A stretch of DNA of 64,000 nucleotides from CAVRCA01 sp963719345 (GTDB lineage: Bacteria > Pseudomonadota > Alphaproteobacteria > Acetobacterales > Acetobacteraceae), in the NCBI GenBank assembly GCA_963719345.1, contig CAVRCA010000001.1, positions 1,054,001-1,118,000 of the forward strand, written 5' to 3'. Shown piece by piece: positions 1 to 9,548 of this stretch. Positions within the stretch are counted from its first letter, which is position 1. Each line of letters begins with the position of its first letter. The notes under the pieces were generated by a model. It saw only the letters and a program-made list of their open reading frames with translations, ran no database searches and was not told the DNA's origin. The translations under genes were made by a program, and so were the position numbers.

Positions 1-94
1 CGATCGCCTTGCGGGTGGGCTCGTTCCAGGAAGGCGTGTCACGCTTGGCCAGCACGTCGTATCCTGGGTAGCGGTCCGGGCGCGGCTCAGCCAT
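1..94 (-). CDS. Gluconate 2-dehydrogenase subunit 3 family protein, N-terminus only
   Basis: Only the first 31 codons lie in the window; the gene runs off the left edge. The start reads MAEPRPDRYPGYDVLAKRDT followed by PSWNEPTR, which I recognise as the usual opening of small gluconate-2-dehydrogenase subunit 3 family proteins. These partner a GMC-type flavoprotein in periplasmic sugar or alcohol oxidation. The ATG overlaps the stop of the upstream membrane-protein gene by 8 bases, so the two are probably co-transcribed. The assignment rests on a short N-terminus and the downstream GMC partner is not visible. Confidence 0.6.
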   Translation of the reverse strand, partial: MAEPRPDRYPGYDVLAKRDTPSWNEPTRKAI

Positions 95-1094
95 CGGGGT
101 GGTCCTCAAGCAGGCGGAGGGCGGCGAGGCCGGCCAACGCCAGGCCGGTGAACGCGGGGGGAGCCGGGATCGGCGGCCCGTTCAGGACGTTCTGGCTCCA
201 GTTCCGCCAGCCCCCCATGTTTCGGCCGACGCCGATAGCGTGGAAGCCCACTCCGGCGAAGCCCAGCAGTGCGGTCAACCGCAGCCACCACCGGGTAAGA
301 TGACGCGGCGCGCGGGCCTGCCCCAGCGCCGTGCCGCTCAACAGGGCGGCTGCGACAGGCGGCACCGTGACCGGCGCAAACATGAACGGATCGTGGTAGG
401 CCCCACGGAAATGCAACAACCCCGCCTCGCCGACGGTGCCCAGTATGCCGAGGCCACTCGCCGCCGCGACTGCGCGCCCGGCCGACACGCCGAGAATTGT
501 CGGCAACTCTCCTGGCGTGTTGTCCCGCACGCGCTCGGCAAGGAAGCCCATCAGCCCAGACAACATGAGGGCGGCCGGCGCGCCGATCGGTGCCGCGTAG
601 AACAGGTTCTGCCAGCAGAAGCCGCCGGGCTTCTTGCCGATGTTGTAGATATGGAACCCGGTTCCCACGATCCCGGTCATGCCCGCCGCGGCATAGGCCG
701 TGTCGCGCGCGGCGTGGGCCGCCGGGCTACGGTCCCTGGTGCCATGGAGGCTGGCGGCAAGCGACAGCGCGGAGGTGATGAGCGGCGCGAACATCGCCTT
801 GTTGGCGAAGGAGCCGCGATAATGCTCGATCGCGCTGTCGAACAGAACGGAGGCGGCGATCGTGCCCGCCGCCCGGTTGAGCCGGCGGGCCGCGCGCACC
901 GCCGTGCGGCGATCGACCGTCGGCGAGGCCGGAAGGTGGAGCAGGTTTCCGACCGGGGGCCGCTGCAAAGCGCCGGTCGTGACGGCCCTCTCCCGGCGTG
1001 CGCGCAAGGCGAGCGTCGCGGCACCCGCCGCCGTCGCGCCCCCGACCAGGGCCAGCGCTGCCGTAACAGGGCCGGTAGGCCTGCTCGTGGTCAT
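87..1094 (-). CDS. Hydrophobic membrane protein made of two related halves
   Basis: 335 residues with a hydrophobic, Ala/Gly/Leu-rich composition and several predicted membrane segments. I do not recognise a named family. The protein looks like an internal duplication: half one has HYRGSF...MFAPL then GTGFHIYNIGKKPGGF and a WQN...GAPAA stretch; half two has HFRGAY...MFAPV then GVGFHAIGVGRNMGGW and SQN...PAPPA. The start was placed at the ATG at 1094 because the longer reading upstream is the out-of-frame tail of the TPP-enzyme region. It is followed by the gluconate 2-dehydrogenase subunit 3 gene with an 8-base overlap, so a role linked to that dehydrogenase is likely but unproven. Confidence 0.6.
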   Translation of the reverse strand: MTTSRPTGPVTAALALVGGATAAGAATLALRARRERAVTTGALQRPPVGNLLHLPASPTVDRRTAVRAARRLNRAAGTIAASVLFDSAIEHYRGSFANKAMFAPLITSALSLAASLHGTRDRSPAAHAARDTAYAAAGMTGIVGTGFHIYNIGKKPGGFCWQNLFYAAPIGAPAALMLSGLMGFLAERVRDNTPGELPTILGVSAGRAVAAASGLGILGTVGEAGLLHFRGAYHDPFMFAPVTVPPVAAALLSGTALGQARAPRHLTRWWLRLTALLGFAGVGFHAIGVGRNMGGWRNWSQNVLNGPPIPAPPAFTGLALAGLAALRLLEDHPDG

Positions 1095-1315
1095 GCCGCG
1101 GACTTCATGTCGCGTAGCGCTCCGCATCCTGCCGCTTGAAGGTCCGTCCAAGCTCCGGGCAACAGCATGTGCTCGCCCCGTCGATCCCCCGCCTCGATTT
1201 CCACCACGATCAGCGTGGCGGAAGTCCAGGCGAACGTCCCGTCGGCCTCGGGCACGTCGGTCGGAATCGTATAGGCCCGGGCGCGAATTGGCCCGATCCT
1301 CACATCTGGCCGCAT
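1091..1315 (-). pseudogene. Enolase-superfamily (mandelate racemase-like) N-terminal remnant
   Basis: A 74-residue reading frame starts like a mandelate racemase/muconate-lactonising enzyme N-terminal domain: VRIGPIRARAYTIPTDVPEA, then DGTFAW and TLIVVEIEAGD. After about residue 46 the family resemblance stops, and the remaining 28 residues end in a stop overlapping the next start. The family normally has about 350-370 residues, with the acid-base lysines and metal ligands in the barrel, all absent here. It is therefore a fragment left by an internal deletion. The ATG lies a few bases downstream of the TPP-enzyme stop on the same strand. Confidence 0.55.
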
Positions 1316-1318
1316 CGG

Positions 1319-3108
1319 TTAACTCTTGCCAGGCAGCACGCTCGCCAGGAGTTCTCTCGCGCTGTTCTTCAGCACGCTGCCCAACTCCGGTTCGCTCGGC
1401 ATCATGGTCATGAAGTGCATCGGCGTCCTTCAACGTGATGTGCGGCGGCAGCGGTGGCACGTTCGGGTCGGTGTACGCCTCCAGGATCACCGGACGGTCG
1501 GCCGACAGCGCCTCGTCCCACGCCGCACCGATCTTCTCCGGGTCGTTCACGAAGATGCCCTTCAGCCCGAGCAGCTCGGCATATTTGTGGTACGGGAAAT
1601 CGGGAATGCTCTGCGTCGACTCCGTCTTGCCGGCGCCAAGCTGCACCCGCTCCTCCCATGTCACCTGGTTGAGGTCGCGGTTGTTCAGCACCAGCACGAT
1701 CAGCCGCGGGATTCGACCACTGCTTCCAGTATTTCGAGATGGTGATCATGACGTTGATGCCGTTCATCTGCATCGCGCCGTCGCCCATGCAGGCGATCAC
1801 CGTGCGATCGGGATAGGCCATCTTGGCCGCCATCGCGTACGGCGTGCCGGCGCCGAGCGAGGCGAGGCCGCCCGAGAGCGACGCCTTCATCCCGCGCCGC
1901 ATCTTCAGGTCGCGCGCGTACCAGTTGGCGACGGAGCCGGAATCGGCGGTGACGATCGCGTTGTCCGGCAGTCGAGGCGACAGCTCCCAGAACACGCGCT
2001 GCGGATTGATCGGGTCGGCGGCGCTCATCGCCCGCTCCTCGAGCACCTTCCACCAATCTTTCACGCCGCTGGCGATCTCATCGCGCCACGCGGTGTCGGT
2101 CTTTTGGGTCAGCATCGGCAGCAGGGCGCGCAGCGTCGCCGCGCTGTCGCCGACCATGTTCACCTCCATCGGATAGCGGAGACTGAGGTTGGCGCCGTTG
2201 ATGTCGATCTGCACGCCGCGCGCGTCGCCGGGCTTGGGCAGGAACTCGCTGTAGGGAAAGCAGGAGCCGACGATCGAGGAAGGTGTCGCAGCCCTTCATC
2301 AGGTCCCAGCTCGGCTTGGTGCCCAGCAGGCCGAGCGAGCCCGTGACATAGGGCAGGTCGTCGGGCAGCGCCGCCTTGCCGAGCAGGGCCTTGGCGACGC
2401 CCGCGCCCAGCTTCTCGGCCACCGCGATCACTTCGTCGGTCGCGTCCAGCGCCCCGGCGCCGACCAGCATGGCGACCTTCTTGCCCGCGTTCAGCACCTC
2501 GGCCGCTTGCTGCAGCGAACCCTGCTCGGGCACCTTGCGCCTTGCCCGGGAAGCCAACGCCGGTATGCGTGGAGCCGTGCGCCATCGGCGGCTCCTCGTA
2601 GCTCATCAACTGCAGGTCGTTCGGCAGGATGATGCAGGTCACGGAGCGCTTGGCCTGCGCGATCCGCACCGCGCGGTCGACGATCGTGCGAACCTGGCTC
2701 GGGATCGTGCCGGTGGCGACGTATTCGCTGGCGACGTCCTTGAACAGGGTCTGCAGGTCCACCTCCTGCTGGTAGGAGGCGCCGATCGACGCCCGCGCCT
2801 GCTGGCCGACGATGGCGACCACGGGCACGTGATCCATCTTCGCATCGTAGAGCCCGTTCAGCAGATGGATCGCGCCGGGGCCGGAGGTGGCGTAGCAAAG
2901 CCCGACGCCGCCGGTGAACTTGGCGTGCGCGGAGGCCATGAAGGCGGCCATCTCCTCGTGCCGGACCTGGACGTATTCCATGCGTGTCCTTGGCCTTCTC
3001 GAGCGCGACGTCCAGGCCGCCGACACCATCACCGGGATAGCCATAAACCCGCTTGAGGCCCCACTCGCCCAGCCGGTGCCAGACAAACTCACTGACGTTC
3101 ATGCTCAT
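1319..3108 (-). pseudogene. Thiamine-pyrophosphate enzyme (acetolactate synthase/pyruvate oxidase family), frameshifted
   Basis: Reading across frames gives a complete family member of about 595 residues. The N-terminal PYR domain has the catalytic glutamate region (RHEEMAAFMASAHAKFTG) and SGPGAIHLLNGL. A central nucleotide-fold domain follows, then a C-terminal TPP-binding domain with ACMGDGAMQMNG. The start MSMNVSEFVWHRLGEWG is at 3108 and the natural end, ...ASVLPGKS, at 1319. The frame changes about five times (near 2985, 2545, 2285, 1715 and 1410), so as written no full protein is made. Family members decarboxylate 2-oxo acids such as pyruvate; the exact substrate cannot be told. Single-base consensus errors could also explain the breaks. 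Confidence 0.8.
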
Positions 3109-3413
3109 GGACGGGCTCCGATGAAGATAGAATGAGCGTGCGGAGCCCGGTGCGAGCTCCGCCGGCAAGAGCGGGGTTCCATGGCGGATCTGTCAAGAGG
3201 GATGGTTGCACTCATGCAGAGAACGAGACACGTTCCCCAGGCCGCGAAAAGCGCCGGAGATGGCCTGCCCCGAGCCGGACCGTGCTGGGAAGGTCGCCGC
3301 GGCGAGGTGTTCTTGCCCGACAGCAAGACATGGCGTGCAGGGCATGGCCCAATTCAGGAACGTCCGCCGAAGTTGACCGGGTGACCCGGACAAACCAAGC
3401 CACCCGCTTGGGC
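3109..3413. other. Intergenic stretch without a recognisable gene
   Basis: About 305 bases between the TPP-enzyme start and the end of the small secreted-protein gene, both on the minus strand. No reading frame resembles a protein. A short hairpin (CGGAGC/GCTCCG arms, 3141-3146 and 3156-3161) lies in the presumed leader of the TPP gene; it is too weak and lacks a T-run to call a terminator. Confidence 0.4.
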
Positions 3414-3773
3414 TCACTTATGGTTAGAGCTGCTGCTATTGCTGCTCGTGCCACCCTGGCTCGAACTGGCCAACTCGTTCATTGCGGTGATCGCCGTCAC
3501 GGAGTTCGGGGTGACCATCATCTCCAGCGGCTCGCCCTTGCTGTCCTTGGCGTGGACCAGGAATGAGCCGGGGGCGATCTTGATGTCCGTGTACCCCGCT
3601 TTTGCCAAATCCTGACGCAAGGTCTGCTCCGTCTGTTGGACCTGCTGCATGCTCGGCGGTCCGTTGCCGGAAGAATGGCCTGACGAGCTGCCGCCGGAGT
3701 TGCTGGACTGGGCCAGCGCCGGCAATGCCAGAAGGCTGCAGGCAGCGATCATGGTCACGATGGGCTTACGCAT
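3414..3773 (-). CDS. Small secreted protein of unknown function
   Basis: 119 residues. An N-terminal signal peptide (MRKPIVTMIAACSLLALPAL, cleavage expected after ALA) is followed by a Ser/Gly/Asn-rich linker, then a compact domain (LRQDLAKAGYTDIKIAPGSF, VHAKDSKGEPLEMMVTPNS) and a Ser/Asn-rich tail. The compact region resembles small periplasmic proteins found in many alphaproteobacteria, but I cannot name a function. The start at 3773 is supported by a strong AAGGAGGA ribosome site just upstream. The longer upstream reading has no such site. Confidence 0.75.
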   Translation of the reverse strand: MRKPIVTMIAACSLLALPALAQSSNSGGSSSGHSSGNGPPSMQQVQQTEQTLRQDLAKAGYTDIKIAPGSFLVHAKDSKGEPLEMMVTPNSVTAITAMNELASSSQGGTSSNSSSSNHK

Positions 3774-4423
3774 AGTGTCCTCCTTCTCCGTGCTGATGCT
3801 CGAGGTGGGTTTCGGGTGCAGCGTGCGCTCAACTTGATCGTGTGTCGCGCAAGAGGGGTCTCGCGGAAACGACCTCCATGCATAAACCTCGGCATGTCTC
3901 GTTTCCCCTTCCCCCAATCGGCAGGCAGCTTCGCAGGCGATTGAGACCGAAGGTGCAGCGTACGAGCCGATCCGCGATCTGGGTCAATCGGCACAGCTAA
4001 TGTGCGGGTCGCACGTCGGAATGAAAAGCCGAGATTATCAAGACAGAACGTGCAGAAATGCACGGCCGAGCCCTCACGCTTACGACCAAGGACGCCCTCC
4101 TCCCAGCTTTCGCGCCCTGCTTTGCGGCGATCGGGTTCGCCCGAGGGCGGTGGCAGGCAAAGAAGTGTCGATGCTGCGGTTCTGCGATGATTGAGTCCGT
4201 GTGGGCGCGATCGGGTCCATGCCGGCAAATCGCCTGGAATGTTCGTCACCCCTCAATCCGACCCGACCACCTTCATCCCGGGACCGCACCTCAAGTGCAT
4301 TTTTGCAGGCCTCCCTTCGGGAATGGATCTTTTCATTTTTGGTTGCCGCACACACTTTGCCACGTTCGGATTGCCCGTTAGCAGAGGCAGCCGCTGCACG
4401 GCACTGAGACAGGTATCCAGCCC
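3774..4423. other. 650-base intergenic region
   Basis: Lies between two divergently transcribed genes (secreted protein to the left, debranching enzyme to the right), so it should hold both promoters. No frame on either strand resembles a protein and no tRNA or repeat is seen. The segment 4295-4375 is locally richer in A+T than its surroundings, as expected near a promoter, but I cannot place a reliable -35/-10 pair. Confidence 0.35.
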
Positions 4424-6589
4424 TTGGCAGATCGCCCCCTCTCGATCGACATCCGTCACCCGCTGCTGCTCAAGGCGAACGACCTCGTGCTGCTGACGGA
4501 GGAAGACGGGAGCATACCCAAACCGGTCCCGGGGCTTGGCCTGTTCTATCGCGACACCTGCTATCTCGAGGCCTACGCGCTCCGGCTGCACGACACGGCA
4601 CCCGAGCTGCTGATGTCGTCCGACGAGCAGGGCATTTCAGCCCAGGTCGGCTTGACCAACCGCCATCTCGCGACCGCCAACGGAGTGCCCATTGCCGACC
4701 ATGCGTTGAGCCTACGGCGGACTTTCCTGGTGCTGGATGACGGTCCCGTTTTCATCGACACGATCAGCATCCGCAATTTCGGCCTGTCGCGCGTGACACT
4801 CCCGGTATCGCTTGAGTTCGCCACGACGTTCAAAAGCATGTTCGTCCTGCGCGGAACGCCCGCCGGCGAGAGGGGGCGGATGCGGGCGCCGGAATGGGAC
4901 GGGGCGACGCTGCGGTTTGCCTATGAGGGCGCCGACGATGTGCTGCGGACGCTGTTGGTGGGTTTCTCGCTCTCGCCCGTGGTCGCCCCCCGCACCGCCG
5001 AGCAGAGCATTGCGAATTTCGAGCTGGTCCTGGATGCGCAGACAAGCCAGGACCTGATCGTCACCTGTCGGGTGGACGAGCGGCCGGTCGGCGCCACACC
5101 TCTAGCGGCGTCTCACGCGCCCCATGATGCGGGAGCGATGCGGCAGGCCCAGGATGCAGCCGCGGCAGCGCTGCTGGACGGTTATGCCCGCGTCGAGACG
5201 TCGAGCGAGGGGTTTGGCCGGGTGATGGCACGCTCCCTTGCCGATGTCGCCCTGCTGGAGGTGAGGCGTGGGGAGCACAGGTTCACCGCTGCCGGCTTGC
5301 CCTGGTTTGTCGGCTTGTTCGGTCGTGACAGCCTGCTGCCCACCATACAGTGCCTAGCCTTCAACCCTGATCTGGGATCCCGCACGACGAAGGCGGTCGC
5401 CACCTGGCAGGGTACCAAGGATGACCCGAGGACGCGCGAGCAACCGGGCAAGATCTTGCACGAGCTCCGGGTCGGCGAGATGGCTCACCTGCACGAGGTC
5501 TCGCAAACGCCCAGCTACGCCGCCGTCGATGCCACCCTTCTGTTCCTGATCGCAATCGCACGTCATGCCGAATGGGTCGGCAGCCTTGCGTTGTTCGAAG
5601 CCCTGCGACCCAACATCGATCGCGCGCTGGCTTGGCTCGACCGCAAGACCAGTGAGAACGAGGCCGGCTACGTTACCTATGACGGCTTGGCCGAGGGGGG
5701 CCAGCCCGTGAACCAGAGTTGGCGGGATTCCGGCACCGGCGTGCTGCGGGCGGACGGCACTTATCCCTCTCCGCCGCTGGCCCTCGTCGAGGTGCAGGGC
5801 TACGCCTACCATGCCCGGTTGCTGGTCGCCGGTCTGCTGCGCCGCACGGGCGAGGATGGCGCGGCGGCGCGGCTGGAGGCGGCCGCCAACGACCTGCAGT
5901 CCCGGTTCTTGCGGGATTTCTGGATGGAATTGGAAGGATGCTATTGCTTGGCGCTGGAGCGGGGCGGCCGGCAGGTTGCCTCCGTCACGTCCAACGTAGC
6001 CCAGGTGCTGTGGACCGGTATCGCAGCACCCGAGCACGCCCGCCGGATCGCGGCGCGGATGATGCAGCCAGACATGTTCTCCGGCTGGGGGATCCGGACG
6101 CTGTCGGCCGAGCATGTCCGTTTCGATCCGCTCGCCTACCAGCAGGGCAGCGTCTGGCCGTTCGACAACGCGCTGATTGTGTCCGGGCTGCGCCGCTACG
6201 GAGAGGATGCGGCAGCGCTGCGGGTTGTGGCCGCGACGCTCGACGCGGCGCGCAGCTTCCGCCTCGGCCGGTTGCCCGAGTTCATCGCGGGTAACCAGCG
6301 CCTGCCGGGTGATCGGCCGATCCACACTCCGCGCGCCGATCCGCTGCAGGCTTGGTCCGCGGCGGCGGTGCCGTTCATGGCAACGGAACTGCTGGGCCTG
6401 CACGCGGACGGCTTTGCGAAGCGCCTGCATGTGCGCCGCCCGATCTTGCCCGACGCGGTTGAGAACTTGGCCCTGCACGACATTCGTGTCGCCGGAACGA
6501 CGGTGTCGCTGAGCTTCTCCCGACACGGTGAGGCAACGCGGACGCAGGTGGTAGGAAGCGGAGGCGAGATCGAGGTTCTGATCGAATAG
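4424..6589 (+). CDS. Glycogen debranching enzyme / amylo-alpha-1,6-glucosidase family
   Basis: 721 residues, intact. The N-terminal third is the glycogen-debranching N-terminal domain (LLKANDLVLLTEEDGSIP, GLGLFYRDTCYLEAY). The remainder is an (alpha/alpha)6 glucosidase-like domain with the typical GLPWFVGLFGRDSLLPTIQ and later YQQGSVWPFDNALI segments. The family hydrolyses alpha-1,6 branches or acts on related storage and compatible-solute glucans in the cytoplasm. The start is a TTG at 4424; no in-frame ATG fits better and the protein begins exactly at the family's N-terminus. It stands alone on the plus strand, near a GH15 remnant at 9.2 kb, hinting at a former glucan/trehalose locus. Confidence 0.85.
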   Translation: MADRPLSIDIRHPLLLKANDLVLLTEEDGSIPKPVPGLGLFYRDTCYLEAYALRLHDTAPELLMSSDEQGISAQVGLTNRHLATANGVPIADHALSLRRTFLVLDDGPVFIDTISIRNFGLSRVTLPVSLEFATTFKSMFVLRGTPAGERGRMRAPEWDGATLRFAYEGADDVLRTLLVGFSLSPVVAPRTAEQSIANFELVLDAQTSQDLIVTCRVDERPVGATPLAASHAPHDAGAMRQAQDAAAAALLDGYARVETSSEGFGRVMARSLADVALLEVRRGEHRFTAAGLPWFVGLFGRDSLLPTIQCLAFNPDLGSRTTKAVATWQGTKDDPRTREQPGKILHELRVGEMAHLHEVSQTPSYAAVDATLLFLIAIARHAEWVGSLALFEALRPNIDRALAWLDRKTSENEAGYVTYDGLAEGGQPVNQSWRDSGTGVLRADGTYPSPPLALVEVQGYAYHARLLVAGLLRRTGEDGAAARLEAAANDLQSRFLRDFWMELEGCYCLALERGGRQVASVTSNVAQVLWTGIAAPEHARRIAARMMQPDMFSGWGIRTLSAEHVRFDPLAYQQGSVWPFDNALIVSGLRRYGEDAAALRVVAATLDAARSFRLGRLPEFIAGNQRLPGDRPIHTPRADPLQAWSAAAVPFMATELLGLHADGFAKRLHVRRPILPDAVENLALHDIRVAGTTVSLSFSRHGEATRTQVVGSGGEIEVLIE

Positions 6590-6792
6590 GCTCAGGCAAC
6601 GCGGCCACGCCGAGGGCTCCGGCGGCTAAGGTCTGCAGCGTTGCATTGCGCGACCGCCCGCGACCGAAATCGGCGCGGCGTCGCAGCAGTCCGAGCGTCT
6701 GCTGTCGGCTTCAGGAGACGGCTGCATTGCTGACCATAAGACGTTTGCGTTGAGGGGCAGCCGATCACACGCTCCGGGGTGACCGACGCGCT

Positions 6793-6975
6793 TCAGGCAT
6801 CGCGGTCCGCCACGCGCGGCACATCGGCGAGCGTGCCCTGCCCCTCGATGGCCGGCGCCGGGACGTTCGAGAGCACGCTGAAAGAGCCGTCGCTCTCCAG
6901 CACGGCAGCCTGCAGCACGACGGCGGCGACCCTGCCCGGCTCGGCCTGGCAAGACTTGAGGATCTGGCGATGCAC
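6793..6975 (-). pseudogene. Possible YetF/DUF421 C-terminal remnant
   Basis: About 55 residues ending ...VAAVVLQ, ESDGSFSVLS and a short tail resemble the end of YetF-type (DUF421) membrane-anchored proteins, which typically close with a VEAVVLE-DG-SVI pattern. The membrane and main cytosolic portions are missing, and the fragment begins exactly where the preceding DUF2254 gene loses its own frame, suggesting a deletion junction near 6980. The match is short, so this is a tentative call. Confidence 0.35.
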
Positions 6976-6989
6976 CCCGCTCCGTGAGC

Positions 6990-8321
6990 GGCCGGCACAA
7001 TTTGCCCGCGCCGCGGCGGGCAGCGGCGCGGGCCCCGTCCAACTCCTCGTTCACTCGCCGGAGATCAGCCTCGTTGCGGAGCGCCTCGCGGGCGGCGGCA
7101 GCGGTCAGCTCCGCCTCGGTGAGCAGGGCGGCGCGGTCCTCTTCCCGCTCCACCTGCGCGGCTATTCGCGCGAGCGAGCGCAGAAGGTGGGCCATCACTA
7201 TCGCGCTGTCGGCGCCGTAGACGCGGACCGGATCGACGCTGAGGCGGGCGAGTTCGGCAAAGCCCACCGGCTCTTGCAGGAGGCGGCGCGCGCCCTCGGC
7301 ATCGCGGCGGCAGCCCGGTGCCGGGTTCATCCGCGCCGCGTCGGCCAGCGCGTCCATGAGCCAGTCCGTGCAGCCCATCGCGGTGAACGGGTCGTTGATG
7401 CCCGGCGAGAGGGCACGGGACGCGATCTCCGTGAGTTGGCGAATGCCGTAGCGCATGTCCTGCGTGGGGGTGCGCCGCGTACCGAGGCTAAAGGCATCTC
7501 GCATTTGCCCTGCTTGATCCTTGGCCAGCTCGCCCTCGTTCGTCCAAACCAGCAGCAGCGCGTCGCCGCGGGACACGAAATCGCCCGGCCGCCGGAGCGC
7601 CTGGACGAGCAGGTCGTTCGTTTCTCCGATCGCGACCAGGCCGTCGCTGTCGAGGGTCTGCACGTAGCCGCTCGCCTCGGCGCGCACGGTGCCGGCCGGG
7701 GAGGACGGAACATCCAGCGGCCGGTGCTCCGCATCTGTGTCCGGGTGGGCCGGATACAGGCGGGCGATGTTCTGCTTCAGCTCCGCACCGACCACGGCGA
7801 TAAGGTTCTCCGCCTGGATGGAGGCGGCGATATGGTGGATAAAGTAGATCAGCACGCCGATGCTGGCCGCGGCCGAGAGTACGCCCAAGGTCACGGAGAA
7901 GTAGGGGACGAAGTCGCCCTCCTGCGCCCCGCGCACGGTGCGCAACACCAGCAGGCAGTAGAGGAACGTGGCCACGAAGGTGCCGAGCACAACCTGATTG
8001 CCTAGGTCGCGCGTGAAGTTGCGCAGCAGCCGCGGTCCGAACTGACCACTGGCGAGAACCAGCGCGGTGATGGTGATGGAAAATACCGTGCCCGCGACGG
8101 TGATCATGGAGCTGGCCACCATCGAAAGTAACGAGCGCGCGCCGTCGGCGCCCCCCGACCAAAGAAAGCCGATGGAGGTCGCGAGCTTCCTGCCGCTCAG
8201 GCTGCTGTCGAGCCTGACGGCGCCGAACGCCAAGCCGACGGAGGCCACCGCCATGAGCGTGGGCACGAACCAGAAGCTCGTCCGCAATGCTCTCCCACTG
8301 GCCGAGCAGGCGGGCCTTCAA
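6990..8321 (-). pseudogene. DUF2254 membrane protein, frameshift near the start
   Basis: About 430 residues of a DUF2254 protein. Membrane segments lie in the first 160 residues (FWFVPTLMAVASVGLAFGAV, MITVAGTVFSITITALVLAS, FVATFLYCLLVLR), followed by a soluble domain (YVQTLDSDGLV, DMRYGIRQLTEIASRALSPG, INDPFTA). The function of the family is unknown. The natural start is a TTG at 8321 (MKARLLGQWESIA); one frameshift about 35 bases in separates it from the rest, which is open to about 6990. The TTG overlaps the stop of the upstream channel remnant. The C-terminus is uncertain because the reading then runs into a foreign fragment. Confidence 0.7.
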
Positions 8322-8945
8322 GGGGTGTCACCCCCTTTGCCGCCGCCGGGCGACGCCGCCGTCCGGCCTTGCTCATCGAGCCCATCGCCGTCACGGTCGC
8401 GGCGGAGCAGCGCGCCGGCGATGAAACGCGGCCCGGGCACGCCGCTCTTGCCGGCCGGCCAACCCTCGCGCTGGCGGTCGCGGTCGCCGTCGGTCGTCTC
8501 GGTCTGGTCGTGGAACAGGATTTGCCGCGTGGGAAAGGGCAAGTCGATCCCTGCCTTGGTCAAGGCGCCTTTAATGGCGTGCAGGGCCTCGTTCGTGCTT
8601 TTCATCATGTCGGTGCGCAGAGGGGGATCGATCCACCAGCGCGCGCGGATGTTCACGCTGCTGCCAGCCAGATCTACGACCAGGGCTTCCGGCGCCGGAT
8701 CCTGCAATACGCCGTGCGCGCGGCCAAGCGCCTCGATCGATGATGGCCTGGGCGCGTGCGATGTCGTCGCCGTAGCCGATTCCGATGTCGCATTGCAGCC
8801 GGCGCTTCTCGAATGCGGTGTTGACGGTGACCGATCGGGTGAACAGGTCCGAGTTGGGATAATGACCACGCGCCGGCCGTCATAGGTGCGGATGAAGGTG
8901 GCACGGGTCTCGATCTCCTCCCGTGCCTCGAACCGCGCTGGTGCG
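8318..8945 (-). pseudogene. Mechanosensitive channel (MscS family) C-terminal remnant
   Basis: The conserved beta-domain of MscS is readable (EIETRATFIRTYDGRRVVII, then a frame break), followed by ARWWIDPPLRTDM and KGALTKAGIDLPFPTR, typical of the cytoplasmic vestibule of small-conductance mechanosensitive channels. The membrane helices and pore segment that should precede the beta-domain are absent: similarity stops near 8945. Frame breaks also lie near 8745-8870. No functional channel can be made. It shares its stop with the start of the DUF2254 gene. Confidence 0.65.
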
Positions 8946-9019
8946 CATGGCGGCGTCGAGCCGAGCGCGACACGTGACCACCAGGTCGAAGGCGCACAGC
9001 TTGGTCGGCTTGGACAGCG

Positions 9020-9049
9020 TTGCAAGAATGCAGGCAAGATTGCAATAAT
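9020..9049 (+). promoter_or_regulatory. Possible sigma-70-like promoter ahead of the respiratory operon
   Basis: TTGCAA (9020-9025) and AATAAT (9044-9049) are separated by 18 bases in an unusually A+T-rich pocket. It lies upstream of the GH15 remnant whose stop overlaps actA, so it could drive the remnant and the whole act-cox operon. Based on motif and spacing only. Confidence 0.3.
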
Positions 9050-9158
9050 TTGAGTTGGCGGCGCAGCCCTAAGTTACGAAGGTTCGTGCCTTGCATGTGG
9101 GCTTGCTTGGTCGCGACCAGCTCGCCAAGGGACCATCCGGAGATCGAGCTGTGGTCCA

Positions 9159-9548
9159 GTGAGCCAGCCCATCGAGAACTATGCCGTGGACGGTTCGGTC
9201 GACTGGCTGTGCTGGCCAAGGTTCGACTTCGGATGCTTGCTTCGCGGCTCTCCTCGGCAGCAGCGACAACGGATGCTGGGAATCGCGCCGGAGGGATCGG
9301 TGCGAAGCGTGTCGCACCGCTACGTGCCCGACACGCTGGTGCTGGAGACCAGCGGCCACACCGATGATGGCAGCGTGAACGTGACCGATTTCATGCCCGT
9401 CCGCGACGGGGCGCCGTCATTCGTGTGGATCGTTGCCGGCCTGGAAGGCCATATACCCATGTGCTTCCCGCAGGCGCTGACCCATCTCGCGCTGGTCAAC
9501 ACGGCCCTGGGTCTGTCGGGTCCCGTGCTCGACCGGGGCGGCGCCTGA
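9159..9548 (+). pseudogene. Glycoside hydrolase family 15 remnant with internal deletion
   Basis: The opening IENYAVDGSVDWLCWPRFD and, in the next frame, DACFAALLG are the characteristic N-terminus of GH15 glucoamylase/trehalase-like proteins. A further segment (VRSVSHRYVPDTLVLETS, VNVTDFMPVRD) follows. The reading then jumps at about residue 90 directly to the family's C-terminus (FPQALTHLALVNTALGLS). Roughly 450-500 residues, including the catalytic barrel, are missing. Start is a GTG at 9159; a frameshift lies near 9220-9290. The TGA overlaps the actA ATG, so the fossil sits translationally coupled to the respiratory operon. Confidence 0.65.

Noticed and set aside
3141..3161. Short hairpin in the TPP-enzyme leader as a terminator or riboswitch
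   Set aside because: Six-bp arms only, no T-run, and no conserved TPP-riboswitch (thi-box) CUGAGA-type core seen nearby.
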